Positions 36,620-46,350 are shown, numbered from the stretch's first letter. The stretch: DNA of 64,000 nt from Bradyrhizobium nanningense (GCF_004114535.1 NZ_LBJC01000027.1:124001-188000), one strand, 5' to 3'. Notes: a model not told the origin generated them from the letters alone. Made by a program: numbers and translations.

Positions 36620-37537
36620 TCAGCGGTCAGGCACGAACACGGTCCCGAGCGCGGCCGGTGCGGTCGAGCCGCCGCTGCGCGCGCGCGAGAGCAGAACCAG
36701 AACGACGATGGTCGCGAGATAAGGCAGCGCCGACATGAATTGCGAGGGAATGCCAACGCCCCAGCCTTGCGCATGCAGCTGCAGGATCGTCACCGCACCG
36801 AACAGATAGGCACCGACCACGAGCCGGCCTGGCCGCCATGACGAGAACACCACCAGCGCCAGCGCGATCCAGCCACGGCCCGCAGTCATGCCGGGGATGA
36901 AGAACGGCGTATAGGCGAGCGGCAAATAGGCCCCGGCGAGCCCGGCACAGGCGCCGCCAAACATCACGGCGAGGGTGCGGATGCGCAGCACGGGATAGCC
37001 GAGCGCATGGGCGGAGACATGGTTGTCGCCGCAGGCGCGCAGGATCAGTCCCGCGCGCGTGCGGTATAGGAACCACCAGACGCCGACGAGGAGTGCAATG
37101 GAGAAGTAGACGAAAGCGTCCTCGCCGAACAGCACGCGGCCGACCAGCGGGATATCGGTGAGGCCGGGAATGGAGAGATGAACTGCCGGCGTGATCCGCT
37201 CGCCGACAAAGCCGGCACCGATCAGTCCGGACAGCCCGACGCCGAGGATGGTCAACGCGAGGCCCGTCGCGACCTGGTTGACGGCGAGCCCGAGCGCCAT
37301 CAATGCGAAGAACAGCGACATCATCGTGCCTGCGACGATGCCGAACAGCGCGCCAATGAAGATCGATCCAGTGAGCCAGGCGCCGGCAAAGCCGCAGGCC
37401 GCGCCGACGATCATCATGCCCTCGACGCCGAGGTTGAGCACGCCGGAGCGCTCGGTCACGAGCTCTCCGGTCGCCGCGATCAGGAGCGGAGTCGAGGCGG
37501 CGAGCACCGAAAGGATGATGGCTTCAACCAGCTCCAC
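36620..37537 (-). CDS. ABC transporter permease (BMP/nucleoside type, YufQ-like)
   Basis: 305 residues, about eight hydrophobic segments. LLIAATGELVTERSGVLNLGVEGMMIVGAACGF is the characteristic N-terminal motif of this permease half, and ACGDNHVSAHALGYPVLRIRTLAVMFGGACAGLAGAYLPL the EAA-like loop. Overlaps the preceding permease gene by 14 nt. Inner-membrane channel half. Confidence 0.9.
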   Translation of the reverse strand: MELVEAIILSVLAASTPLLIAATGELVTERSGVLNLGVEGMMIVGAACGFAGAWLTGSIFIGALFGIVAGTMMSLFFALMALGLAVNQVATGLALTILGVGLSGLIGAGFVGERITPAVHLSIPGLTDIPLVGRVLFGEDAFVYFSIALLVGVWWFLYRTRAGLILRACGDNHVSAHALGYPVLRIRTLAVMFGGACAGLAGAYLPLAYTPFFIPGMTAGRGWIALALVVFSSWRPGRLVVGAYLFGAVTILQLHAQGWGVGIPSQFMSALPYLATIVVLVLLSRARSGGSTAPAALGTVFVPDR

Positions 37538-38615
37538 TGGTCACCTGTCGGTTTGGGAACACCAGCTTGAAGCGATAGAGGATCAGGGAATCGCAGGCGA
37601 GCACGTAGAACAGCAGAATGCCCTGAAAAACCTTGGTGACGTCCAACGGGATCTTCATTGTGATCTGCGCCTGCTCGCCGCCGATAAAGGTCAAGGCAAG
37701 GAAAAGGCCTGCAATTAATATTCCAAGCGGGTTCAGCCGGCCGAGGAAGGCAACGATGATCGCCGTAAAACCGTAGCCCGGGGAGATGCCAGGCTGGAGA
37801 TGGCCGACGGGACCTGCAACCTCGATGATGCCGGCGAGGCCCGCGAGCGCGCCTGATACCGCGAAGGTCAGGATGATCAGCCGATCGGCTTTGAAGCCGC
37901 CGAACCGCGCCGCGCGGGGGGCTGCGCCGACGACGCGGATCTCAAAACCCTTGATGGTTCGCCCGAGCAGGATTGCGGCTGCCGCCACGACAAGAAGCGC
38001 GAGGATGGAGCCGAAATGAAGCCGGCCGCCCTCGATCAGCAGCGGGACGGTCGCCACCGGGTCGAACTCGGCCGTGGTCGGGAAGTTGAAGCCGTGCGGA
38101 TCGCGCCAGGGTCCGCGCACGAGATAGTCGAGGAAGAGGTCGGCGACATAGACCAGCATCAGGCTGGTCAGGATCTCGCTGGCCCCGAACTTCACCTTGC
38201 AGATCGCCGGGATCAGCGCATACAGCGCACCTGCAGCGGCGGCAAGGACAAGCATGACGGGCAGCACCCAGGCGCCGGCGTCGGTGCCTTGCGTCCTCAC
38301 GGCGATCCAGCTTCCGGCCACCGCGCCGATCAGGAATTGGCCTTCGGCGCCGATGTTCCAGGCATTGGCGAGATAGCACAGCGACAGCCCGATCGCGATC
38401 ATCACCAGCGGCGTCGCCTTTACCGCGATCTCCTGGAGCGAATAGCCGTCGGTCAAGGGCGCGATGAAATAGGCGTGCAAGGCGAGCAGCGGATTCTTGC
38501 CGAGGATCGCGAACAGGATGACCATGGTCGCGATCGTGAGGCCGATCGCAATCAGCGGCGAGACCAGCGCGATCGTGCCAGAGCGCTCGGCGCGCTTCTC
38601 AAGCACCAACTGCAT
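37524..38615 (-). CDS. ABC transporter permease (BMP/nucleoside type, YufP-like)
   Basis: 363 residues, about ten hydrophobic segments. GLSLCYLANAWNIGAEGQFLIGAVAGSWIA and the loop VVGAAPRAARFGGFKADRLIILTFAVSGALAGLAGI are diagnostic of the larger permease of this importer class. Overlaps the ATPase gene by 17 nt and the next permease by 14 nt, so the operon is compact. Confidence 0.9.
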   Translation of the reverse strand: MQLVLEKRAERSGTIALVSPLIAIGLTIATMVILFAILGKNPLLALHAYFIAPLTDGYSLQEIAVKATPLVMIAIGLSLCYLANAWNIGAEGQFLIGAVAGSWIAVRTQGTDAGAWVLPVMLVLAAAAGALYALIPAICKVKFGASEILTSLMLVYVADLFLDYLVRGPWRDPHGFNFPTTAEFDPVATVPLLIEGGRLHFGSILALLVVAAAAILLGRTIKGFEIRVVGAAPRAARFGGFKADRLIILTFAVSGALAGLAGIIEVAGPVGHLQPGISPGYGFTAIIVAFLGRLNPLGILIAGLFLALTFIGGEQAQITMKIPLDVTKVFQGILLFYVLACDSLILYRFKLVFPNRQVTSGAG

Positions 38616-40170
38616 GTGCGGCCTCCTTCGGCTCCAGGCTGCTGCCGCCCATGAGAAGACCGAGCTTTTCGCGCGTCGCCTCGCTCGCGGCGAGCGGCGC
38701 TGATAACCTGCCGTGGAAAATCACGGCGATACGGTCGGCGATCTCGGCGAGTTCGTCCAGATCCTGGCTGGTCACGAGCACGGCGGCACCCGCGGTCGCG
38801 AGATCAAGCAGCGCCTGGCGAATGACGGCGGCGGCTCCGGCGTCGACGCCCCAGGTCGGCTGGCTCACGACCAACACCGCGGGGTTGCGCAGGATCTCGC
38901 GTCCCACGATGAATTTCTGCAAATTGCCGCCGGAGAGGGATGCTGCTTCGGGATCGCGCTTGGCCTTGCGGACGTCGAACGTCTCGGTTGCACGGTCGAC
39001 GGTCTTCAGCGCGGCGGCGGTGTTGATGAAGCCGCGATGGACCATGCCGCTCGCGGCATGTCCGGTGAGCAGCGCGTTCTCCGAGAGTTTCATACGCGGC
39101 GCCGTGCCGTGGCCGAGCCGCTCCTCGGGAACGAAGGCGGCCCCGAGCTTGCGCCGCTCCGTGATCGAAAGGTGGCCGGCGGCAATGCCTTCGATCACCA
39201 CGGTGCCCGGGTCCTTCGACAATCGCTCACCGGACAGCGCGGCGAACAATTCGTCCTGGCCGTTGCCGGCGACGCCGGCGATACCCAGGATCTCGCCGCC
39301 CTTCAGTTCGAACGAGATGTGCTCGAGCCGCACGCCATGGGCTTCGCCAGGTGCGAGCGACAGATCATTGACGACGAGTCGCGGGACGGTGGTCGTCCGG
39401 CCTGCCGCCGCCTTCACCTCCTTGATCTCTCCGCCGACCATCATGCGCGCGAGCGAAGCGGCGGTCTCGCGCCGGGGATCGCAGGTCTCGACCTTCCTGC
39501 CGCCGCGCAGAATCGTAGCGGTATCGCAGAGCCGCTTCACCTCCTCGAGCTTGTGGCTGATGTAGAGAATGGCGCGGCCTTCGGCCCTGAGGCGTTCCAG
39601 CACGATGAAGAGCTGGTCGGCTTCCTGCGGTGTCAGGACGGCGGTGGGCTCGTCCAGGATCAGGAATTTCGGGTCCTGCATCAGCGCACGGACGATCTCG
39701 ATGCGCTGGCGTTCGCCGACCGACAATTGCCAGACCTCGCGCTTGGGATCGAGCGGAAGGCCGTAAGTCTTCGACACCTGCGCCAGCCGCGCGGACATGT
39801 CGTTGAAGGATTCCCGACCATCGAGGCCGAGCGCGACGTTCTCGGCGACCGTGAGATTGTCGAACAGCGAGAAGTGCTGAAATACCATGCCGATGCCGCG
39901 CTTGCGCGCTTCCGAGGGGCCGGACAGCACGATTCGTTTGCCCTGCCAGCGAATCTCGCCGGCACTGGGTTGGATCAGCCCGTAGATCGCCTTGACCAGC
40001 GTCGACTTACCGGCCCCATTTTCACCAAGCAGCGCGTGGATTTCGCCGGGCCAGATATCGATGTCGATGGAATCGTTGGCGAGGAAATCGCCATAACGTT
40101 TGGTGAGCCCGATCGTCCGCAGCAGCGGGGACTCGCCGAAATTCAGGCCGTCAGGTGTCGAATCCAACAT
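38599..40170 (-). CDS. ABC transporter ATP-binding protein with two nucleotide-binding domains (YufO-like)
   Basis: 523 residues. Domain 1: Walker A GENGAGKST near residue 49, signature LSVGERQRIEIVRAL, Walker B FLILDEPTAVLTPQEA. Domain 2: degenerate P-loop GIAGVAGNGQDELFAALSG, signature SLSGGNLQKFIVGREI, Walker B replaced by VLVVSQPTWGVDAGA. This pattern is standard for sugar/nucleoside importers of the BMP class. First gene of the operon; the promoter should lie between 40171 and the divergent barrel gene. Confidence 0.92.
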   Translation of the reverse strand: MLDSTPDGLNFGESPLLRTIGLTKRYGDFLANDSIDIDIWPGEIHALLGENGAGKSTLVKAIYGLIQPSAGEIRWQGKRIVLSGPSEARKRGIGMVFQHFSLFDNLTVAENVALGLDGRESFNDMSARLAQVSKTYGLPLDPKREVWQLSVGERQRIEIVRALMQDPKFLILDEPTAVLTPQEADQLFIVLERLRAEGRAILYISHKLEEVKRLCDTATILRGGRKVETCDPRRETAASLARMMVGGEIKEVKAAAGRTTTVPRLVVNDLSLAPGEAHGVRLEHISFELKGGEILGIAGVAGNGQDELFAALSGERLSKDPGTVVIEGIAAGHLSITERRKLGAAFVPEERLGHGTAPRMKLSENALLTGHAASGMVHRGFINTAAALKTVDRATETFDVRKAKRDPEAASLSGGNLQKFIVGREILRNPAVLVVSQPTWGVDAGAAAVIRQALLDLATAGAAVLVTSQDLDELAEIADRIAVIFHGRLSAPLAASEATREKLGLLMGGSSLEPKEAAHAVGA

Positions 40171-40746
40171 TCGCTAATGCGCTTGCATGGGTGAAGTGTC
40201 TCGATAGTGGTCCAGTTTGAACGCCGGCGTAAGGTGTGAAAATGCGTCATCCCTTGCTCAACGCTTTGGCAGGCGCCGGGTGGCGGTGCGCTTGCTCTCG
40301 CCGGAGGAAGATCCGGGGCTCAAGCGCCCTCGCATTGCCCTGCGGCGCGGTTTCCGCGGGCGCCTGTTGCAGATTTGTGACGGTCTAAGCCAAATCGGAA
40401 CCCGCTATGCAGACGTGACGCCGCAGTGAGCAAAGTTGCGCCATCACGCCGACGCACTGCGGATCGACGCAACATCGGCTCCCAACCATCGCGCTCGGCA
40501 ATCGCCGCTCGATATAAAAGAAGAGCGAAATCAAACGGGAATGTCCGGCAATAGCTGGCTTCGCCTTGCCGCATGCTCCGGTGAGGTGGCGCGCAAAAAC
40601 CTTCTAATTTCACGATAGAAAGCCCGCTTCTTGCCAAAACAAGCGGCATGCATTGAAAAAAGTTGAGGCTTCTCCCTCCGGGAGATCGGCGCAAGTCTCG
40701 CACCCAAGGGCGTTCATTGACGTGTCCAAACTTGGGGGTATTCAGG
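40171..40746. other. Divergent control region between importer operon and outer-membrane barrel
   Basis: 576 bases without a supported gene, less GC-rich in its right half. The right part has GCCCGCTT-CTTGCCAAAAC-AAGCGG (40621-40647), a small hairpin upstream of the barrel gene. Both promoters and any purine-responsive operator should be here; I did not find a convincing operator. Confidence 0.45.
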
Positions 40747-41850
40747 ATGTTGTTTCGTTTCAGGGCAATTGCAGCCGCGGCGCTGTCAGTTGCTACGCTC
40801 GCCACCGGTGGCCTGGCTCGGGCCGCGGACTTGCCGGTCAAGGCTGCCAAGAAGGCGCAGGACCTTCCGTTCTTCCTGGTGATCGATAACCGCGTCACCT
40901 TCTCGTACATCTTCAACGCCTCTCAGCCCGGTGCGTGGTCGTTCCGGCCGGATGGGTCGATCGACAGCAAGACCACCAAGCAGGTCTACTCGTTCACGCA
41001 TTTCGATCTCTGGGCATACGGCACGAACTTCTTCACCATCTCAATGTTCAAGTCCGATCACAATGACCCGGCCGGACCCTGCACCAACGCGGGCACGATC
41101 TTCGGCGCGCCGGCATCGTGCGCGGGTGCGACCGAAATCTATGGCCTGTTCCGCTCGACCTTCGGCTGGAACGAGATCTTCGACACCAAGGCTTTCAGTG
41201 CGGGGCCGCTGCACAACATCTCGTTCGAGGTCGGCATGGATGCCAATACCGAAAACAGGTATTTCGGCGCCGCCAAGCGCGACGTCGTCGGCGGTCTGCA
41301 GTTTGCGTTCGATCTGCCCTACAAGGGTTACGTCAACGTCGCGCCGCTCGTGTATTGGGAGTTCGCCAATCACAACTCATTCAGCCAGTGCGGCCTGTTC
41401 GGTGCGGGCGTTCCCGGCGTCACGTGTCTTGCGGACGGCAACACGTCGTTCAAGCCAACCTGGGCGGTTGAAGTCAATTACTACATGGACCTCGGCTTCC
41501 TGCCGCCGAACATGCAATATTTCTCGATCAGCGGCCGCGCCGGCTGGTACGGCAAGAAGGGCACCGACACCGAACCGCTTCCATATAGCCCGGCGAACGG
41601 CGTCTATAATACAGCGGTCGAGTTGAATTCGGAGCCCATCCGCCTGACCTTCGATGCCTCGAAGGCCGCCTGGGGCGACAAGTACTCCCACTTCGTGGAC
41701 GTCTGGGTGGCTTACCGCTACTGGCAAAACAAGTTCGGTCTCGATCACAACCTTGCCGTCGGCTGTACCACCTCCGTCGGTGGCCGGACGGTGAGCACGG
41801 GGTCCTGCACTGAGTCCTCGCTCTATTCCGGTATCACCGTGAAGTTCTGA
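40747..41850 (+). CDS. Outer-membrane beta-barrel protein, candidate Tsx-like nucleoside channel
   Basis: 367 residues from ATG 40747. Signal peptide ends LARAAD. Alternating hydrophobic strands with aromatic girdles follow (FVDVWVAYRYWQNKFG, YKGYVNVAPLVYWEFANH), and the chain ends YSGITVKF with the C-terminal Phe of Omp85-assembled barrels. The number of strands and the size fit a 12-strand channel of the Tsx/OmpK class. Divergent from a purine importer, so it may pass nucleosides or purines across the outer membrane (inference). Two cysteine pairs in loops (GPCTNAG, ASCAGA) are notable. Confidence 0.65.
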   Translation: MLFRFRAIAAAALSVATLATGGLARAADLPVKAAKKAQDLPFFLVIDNRVTFSYIFNASQPGAWSFRPDGSIDSKTTKQVYSFTHFDLWAYGTNFFTISMFKSDHNDPAGPCTNAGTIFGAPASCAGATEIYGLFRSTFGWNEIFDTKAFSAGPLHNISFEVGMDANTENRYFGAAKRDVVGGLQFAFDLPYKGYVNVAPLVYWEFANHNSFSQCGLFGAGVPGVTCLADGNTSFKPTWAVEVNYYMDLGFLPPNMQYFSISGRAGWYGKKGTDTEPLPYSPANGVYNTAVELNSEPIRLTFDASKAAWGDKYSHFVDVWVAYRYWQNKFGLDHNLAVGCTTSVGGRTVSTGSCTESSLYSGITVKF

Positions 41851-41925
41851 TCGGTTGAGGTCGAAAGGTTCGGATGGCGCCGCGTCGAAATGCGCGGCAC
41901 CATTCGCGCTTGCCAAGAGGGCTCT

Positions 41926-42020
41926 CGTAGGGTGGGCAAAGCGAAGCGTGCCCACCATTTCTGCTGCGGTGTTGGGATAGATGGTGGGCACGGCGCAAGC
42001 GCGCCTTTGCGCACCCTACG
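41926..42020. repeat. Palindromic repeat with CGTAGGGTG ends
   Basis: CGTAGGGTGGGCAAAGCG at the left is mirrored by CTTTGCGCACCCTACG at the right, with two internal copies of GTGGGCA/TGCCCAC. A widely scattered element in Bradyrhizobium genomes. It lies between the barrel gene and the convergent deaminase gene. Confidence 0.75.
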
Positions 42021-42039
42021 GTAGCGGTTGTTCAAACAT

Positions 42040-42510
42040 CTACTTCGTCCACACGCCGTCGTGCAGCGCTTCGGCTTCGTGCTCGAGCAGTGGGCCAACG
42101 ACCTCGGTCGGCCGCTGGCCGCTGGCAAAGACTTCGCGGCACGGCAGATCGAGGGTCGGATTCTCCGGATGGTTGCCGGTGACGCCGCGCAGGCGATGCT
42201 CGCTGAGGCCATAGACGACGCGGCCGATGCCGGCCCAGTAGATCGCGCCGGCACACATCGCGCAGGGCTCTGCCGAGGAATAGAGCGTCGCTGTTGCCAG
42301 CACCTCGCGGCTGAGCGCGCGGCAGGCCTGGGTGGCCGCCAGACGTTCGGCATGCGCGGTGCCGTCGTGATCCGGCATGTAACCGTTCTCGGCCTCGATC
42401 AGGACCTTGTCCCCGGCGACGACGATACAGCCGAAGGGATGATTGCCATGGGTGAGGGAGCGGCGCGCGACACCGAAGGACAGACGCAGAAAGTGTTCGT
42501 CGCGTTCCAT
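42040..42510 (-). CDS. Nucleoside/nucleobase deaminase (CDA fold)
   Basis: 156 residues from ATG 42510 with a strong GGAGG. Zinc site His53-Ala-Glu55 (GTAHAERLAAT) and Cys83/Cys86 (SAEPCAMCAGA). The PFGCIVV and GRVVYGLSEHRLRG text resembles guanine deaminase/TadA-like enzymes of the cytidine deaminase superfamily. Near a purine catabolism set, guanine or a related purine is the likely substrate. TadA itself is usually more strongly conserved around the tRNA-binding loop, which I do not see. Confidence 0.8.
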   Translation of the reverse strand: MERDEHFLRLSFGVARRSLTHGNHPFGCIVVAGDKVLIEAENGYMPDHDGTAHAERLAATQACRALSREVLATATLYSSAEPCAMCAGAIYWAGIGRVVYGLSEHRLRGVTGNHPENPTLDLPCREVFASGQRPTEVVGPLLEHEAEALHDGVWTK

Positions 42511-42771
42511 CGAGCCTCCTCGGTCAGTGTCGCTCCGTGCGCCGGCCCACCACGGCGAGATCGGTCTCACTAGCCCAAGCTTGATACACGAACTCACCGT
42601 GGAACAGCACCGCTAACCACGCGCTGGTTGCGGCAGGACGGCGGCTGCCGCGGGAAGGACTGCCCGGGGCAGGTTGATGCAAGCCGGAGGCCGACACGTC
42701 ATCTGGAAGAAATACGAATCAGCCATGCTTTGGGAGGTGGCCGCACCATTGGGAGTGACCCTAGCCCACAC

Positions 42772-44145
42772 ATGAATAGCGATATCTCGTTGTCCTCAGA
42801 TCGCGGAAATCGATTTTACCAGGGGGTGGCTGCGACCTTCTTCGCCAACGCCCTCCAGGCGGTCAATTTTCTCGGGGATCGATTCCTGAGAAGATCGCAT
42901 CATTCGTTATCGACCATCGAGGACCTCTACCGGCACGCGATGGACAGCGCCTTTTCGGTGACCGAGGCCTTCCTCGTCACGGGCGCGCCGCACGCGTCCG
43001 CCTATTACCCGCGCGATTTCGCCTGGTTCTATCCTGATGTTCTCGACGGAGAAACCATCATGGATGCGCAGGACGCGGTGCGGCGGGCGCGGCTGCTCGA
43101 CAAGAGCATCCGCTTGTTGCTGGAGGCGGTTCGCGCCGACGTCGTCACGACGACCATCGTCCCGGCCGGGCGCGGTCGATATCTCGGTGTGAATTATTTC
43201 TCACGTCCGTCGGATACTCTGCTCGGCATTCTGGCCGGCCTGCAGCAGATGATCTCCGCCGATCAAAAGGCGCCGTTCTATTTGGCGATGTCACAATGCG
43301 CGCATGCCGGCCGCCTGCTGCTGGCCGAATATGGCGGTGACCTGAAACGTGCGATCCTCAAGCTCGCAAGCGAGCTCGAGCCGTTCGAGCATGACGGCAC
43401 CTCCTATTTGCTGTGTGACGCAAGTGGCCCTCGCTCCGCCGCTACGGATACCCGCGCCGAGCGCCGGCGCTTCGTGACCAATGCCTGCGTCCATACGACC
43501 TTCGTGTGGAGCGTGCAGCTCGGAATCGTCGACGAGAACGAGCTGAAGCGGCTGCTCGAGCGCGACCTCGTGCAGTACAAGAAAGATCTGCTCCGTCTGT
43601 TCGGCCGGAACGGATACATCAGGCATTCTCTGGACGGTCCGGAGGGCCCGCCGGCGTCCTCGGTCGCGCTGGATTTCGTCAGCATGCATTGCGGCTTCTG
43701 GAATCTGAACGATGCGAGCGAGCGGGCTCTGTTCGCGGCCACGGCGGATCTGATCATCGCGGAGCCGCGCTTTCGCATACCCAGCACGTTCCACTTCCTG
43801 GTGTCCGCGGATAATCCGCGGAACAAGATGATCCACAAGATCGCGGCTCCTGCCTACCAGGGACGTTCCTCCTGGCCGACGTTCAACGTCGAATTTGCGG
43901 ATCGCATGCTGGACTATGACGAATTCTCGGGCAGCGATACTTACCGGTCCTGCGCCCAGGGAATATTGAAGGACATACGGACCGCGACCGAGCTGCACGG
44001 CGGTTATCAGGAGCTGATCTCCGAGCAGGGTCTGAAATATCGCACCTGGGCCTACAAAGGCGCGGTGGCTCACTCCTGGTTTCCGCGCTTCCTGTCGGTC
44101 TGGAGGAGGGCGTACGGATCGCCGCTCCTGCAGTGGAACGAGTGA
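42772..44145 (+). CDS. Unrecognised 457-aa protein with glycosidase-like (alpha/alpha)6 character
   Basis: From ATG 42772. No signal peptide and no membrane segments. Mostly helical. YYPRDFAWFYPDVLDGET, VNYFSRPSDTLLGILAGLQQ, SFHFLVS-type beta hairpins and the end SWFPRFLSVWRRAYG with GGYQELISEQGLKYRTWAYKG recall six-hairpin glycosidases such as glucoamylase/trehalase relatives, where an RD-x-W-like motif opens the barrel. I cannot name catalytic acids with confidence. Possibly a sugar-polymer or glycolipid enzyme; function unknown. Preceded by 260 bases of intergenic sequence. Confidence 0.6.
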   Translation: MNSDISLSSDRGNRFYQGVAATFFANALQAVNFLGDRFLRRSHHSLSTIEDLYRHAMDSAFSVTEAFLVTGAPHASAYYPRDFAWFYPDVLDGETIMDAQDAVRRARLLDKSIRLLLEAVRADVVTTTIVPAGRGRYLGVNYFSRPSDTLLGILAGLQQMISADQKAPFYLAMSQCAHAGRLLLAEYGGDLKRAILKLASELEPFEHDGTSYLLCDASGPRSAATDTRAERRRFVTNACVHTTFVWSVQLGIVDENELKRLLERDLVQYKKDLLRLFGRNGYIRHSLDGPEGPPASSVALDFVSMHCGFWNLNDASERALFAATADLIIAEPRFRIPSTFHFLVSADNPRNKMIHKIAAPAYQGRSSWPTFNVEFADRMLDYDEFSGSDTYRSCAQGILKDIRTATELHGGYQELISEQGLKYRTWAYKGAVAHSWFPRFLSVWRRAYGSPLLQWNE

Positions 44146-44197
44146 CCTGCGCGGCGACATGCCGGCAGGGAATGTCGCAAATTGATCGGCGAACCTG

Positions 44198-44419
44198 TCA
44201 CGCCACGAGATCCAGCAAGCGGCAGGAGCCGCGCACGAGCACCTTGCGCCCGGCCGGCGTTATCGCAGGTACACCGTCGTTGATGGCAACGAGGCCAAGC
44301 TCGACGAGACCTTCGACGAGATAGGACTTCGAGAGGCGACCGTTCGACAGCGGGTTACGAAGTGTACGCAGCGCTTCCCACTGGTCCGGCGTAAGTTCGA
44401 AGTCGAAATCGTTGCTCAT
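44198..44419 (-). CDS. Small hypothetical protein with winged-helix-like pattern, 73 aa
   Basis: MSNDFDFELTPDQWEALRTL, then LSNGRLSKSYLVEGLVELGLVAINDGVPAITPAGRKVLVRG. The helix-turn-helix followed by a short beta wing (AITPAGRKVL) is common in MarR-like small proteins. No homologue recognised by name. Single gene. Confidence 0.6.
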   Translation of the reverse strand: MSNDFDFELTPDQWEALRTLRNPLSNGRLSKSYLVEGLVELGLVAINDGVPAITPAGRKVLVRGSCRLLDLVA

Positions 44420-44766
44420 GTTGCCTCAAGAGATCGTGCCGCTCGCGCCTCTGTTAGCGAGGCTGCATGAAGACCATGCGACGACAATGAGTCGGGAATT
44501 CGGTGGGTTGTTTAGAACGTCTCTTCACAAATTGCCGCACTTCGTTGCGACACGCGAGATAGATCGCTTGAACGCGAAGTTCGTCCCGTGGCTCGATCAC
44601 TAATTGATGATCCGCAGTGATGCTGCGCTGCGAGCTACCGCAGTGCACGGGAAGTGTCACTGTCCCATGATGCGTCGCGATATGCACAGAAATCATGAAG
44701 CGAGCAATCCGGGATTCTGTTAGGTTGATCCGCGAGGAATGACTTCACGCGACCGGAGTGGCGTGC
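44420..44766. other. Intergenic region without a supported gene
   Basis: About 350 bases, moderately lower in GC than the surroundings. Two short frames cross it on opposite strands without family features or ribosome sites. No repeat recognised. Confidence 0.45.
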
Positions 44767-44949
44767 ATGAACAGGCTGGTTGAAATTCGCAGTCAGGAAT
44801 CCTTGTGCCGAGAGCGTGCGGCGCGCGATTTTAATCGCCGGCTGTTCTGGCTCGCGCAGGCCGAGGAATGGGAGCGGCGCGCGCTCGACGAAATTGCCTA
44901 TCACTTCCGGGAGTGTAACGTCGGCCAGGCGGAGCTTGCGCGCAACTGA
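44767..44949 (+). CDS. Small hypothetical protein, 60 aa
   Basis: MNRLVEIRSQESLCRERAARDFNRRLFWLAQAEEWERRALDEIAYHF region: a helical, charged protein with a run of Arg/Glu pairs, of a size and type frequent in Bradyrhizobium. No known function. Converges on the VWA gene. Confidence 0.5.
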   Translation: MNRLVEIRSQESLCRERAARDFNRRLFWLAQAEEWERRALDEIAYHFRECNVGQAELARN

Positions 44950-44968
44950 GGTTGGCCGCGAGCCGGAC

Positions 44969-46345
44969 CTACTGGTAGGTTGCCACGATATCCGACACGG
45001 CGCGCTCTAGCTGTTGCGCGGTGGCGCATTGGCGCACGACGGTGCAGAAGGTCGCGTAACGCGGCATCTCGGAATCGCCAAAGCCCCAGGCAAGCCGTCC
45101 TTCGGGATTGAGCCAGACCAGTCGCTTCGAGCGTTCGGAGATGCGGCGCAGGATGTCGGCGCGCGGGTCGAGATTGTTGCTGCGGGCATCGCCGAGCATG
45201 ATCACCGTGGTCCGCGGCGTCAGCGCGCTCATAAAGTCCTTCTCGAAATCGACCAGCGAAGAGCCGTAGTCGGACGAGCCGAAGCCGACCTTGGACATGA
45301 TCTCGGCCATCGCCTCTTCCGGCGATTTCGTCTCCAGGATGTCGCTGACCTCGATCAGATGCGAGGAGAAGGCGAAGGAGCGGACGTCGTCGACCACTTC
45401 ATGCAAGGAGTGGATCAGGAGCAGGAAGAAATCGGAGACTTGGGCGACCGAGCCGGAGACGTCGCAGAGCGCTACGATCTTCGGCCGGTCGCGATGCTTG
45501 CGTTTCCACGCTGTGAGGAAGGGCACGCCGCCCCACGCCGCGTTGCGGCGCAGCGTGCGGCGCACGTCGAGATGGCCGCGGCGCTGGCGCTTGCGCGGCT
45601 TGGAATAGCGCTCGCGCAGGCGGCGCGCGATCTGGCGGATGAGGGCGCGCATCTCGGCGACCTGGCGCCGCTCGATGCGGGCAAGCGGCGCGTTGCGCAG
45701 AATCTCGTTGCGGAGATTTTCAGCCTCCTCGCGGGCATAGAGCGCAAGTCCCTGCGAGACCGTGTCGCGCACTGCCTCGCGCAAGGCGTCGAGCGCGGCG
45801 CGCAGGCGCTCGGCCAGCGCGGGATCGGTCGCAGTGAGCCGGTCGAGATCGTCGCGCAGCCGCTGGAGGCCTATGGCGTCGAGGATGCGGCTGGAGAAGA
45901 TGCCGCGCTGGGTGGAGTAGCGGATGTCAGACAGGGAGGCCGTACCGGAGGCGCTGGCGATGGCGGCTGCGATCGCATTGCGGTCCTGTGACAGCAGCAT
46001 CTGCGCAAGTGGACCCAAACCCTCAGGAGCCGGACCTTCGCCCGGCTCGCTGGCCGAGCTGGAGGAGGGCGACTGATCTGCGTCCTGCGATGCGCCGTCG
46101 TTGCTCGTCTCAGGCTGATCCTGCCGCGGCTCCGGCCGACTGAAGAAGAGATCGAAACAGTCGCCGAGCGCGAGCTTCTCGTCCTGCGACTTGGCAAGCG
46201 TCAGCAGCAGCGCGTCGCGCAGCACGGCACGGTCGGAGATGCCGACTTGCGCGACCGCGCGCATCGCATCGATGCTTTCGGCGGGCGAAACGTGAACGCC
46301 GACGCCCCGCGCCGCCCGAAAGAAACGATGGAGGTTCTCGCGCAT
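44969..46345 (-). CDS. VWA domain-containing CoxE-like protein
   Basis: 458 residues from ATG 46345, 5 nt after the ATPase stop. An acidic/Ser-rich linker lies at ~75-110. The CoxE-type region includes ARRLRERYSKPRKRQRRGHLD, and the von Willebrand A domain has MIDAS DVSGS at 295-299 and a GDARSNN loop near 380. MoxR/VWA pairs act as chaperones in metal or cofactor insertion (CoxD/CoxE in CO dehydrogenase maturation). Here the client is unknown; the molybdenum hydroxylase 12 kb away is a possible one. Confidence 0.85.
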   Translation of the reverse strand: MRENLHRFFRAARGVGVHVSPAESIDAMRAVAQVGISDRAVLRDALLLTLAKSQDEKLALGDCFDLFFSRPEPRQDQPETSNDGASQDADQSPSSSSASEPGEGPAPEGLGPLAQMLLSQDRNAIAAAIASASGTASLSDIRYSTQRGIFSSRILDAIGLQRLRDDLDRLTATDPALAERLRAALDALREAVRDTVSQGLALYAREEAENLRNEILRNAPLARIERRQVAEMRALIRQIARRLRERYSKPRKRQRRGHLDVRRTLRRNAAWGGVPFLTAWKRKHRDRPKIVALCDVSGSVAQVSDFFLLLIHSLHEVVDDVRSFAFSSHLIEVSDILETKSPEEAMAEIMSKVGFGSSDYGSSLVDFEKDFMSALTPRTTVIMLGDARSNNLDPRADILRRISERSKRLVWLNPEGRLAWGFGDSEMPRYATFCTVVRQCATAQQLERAVSDIVATYQ

Positions 46346-46350
46346 CGGCG

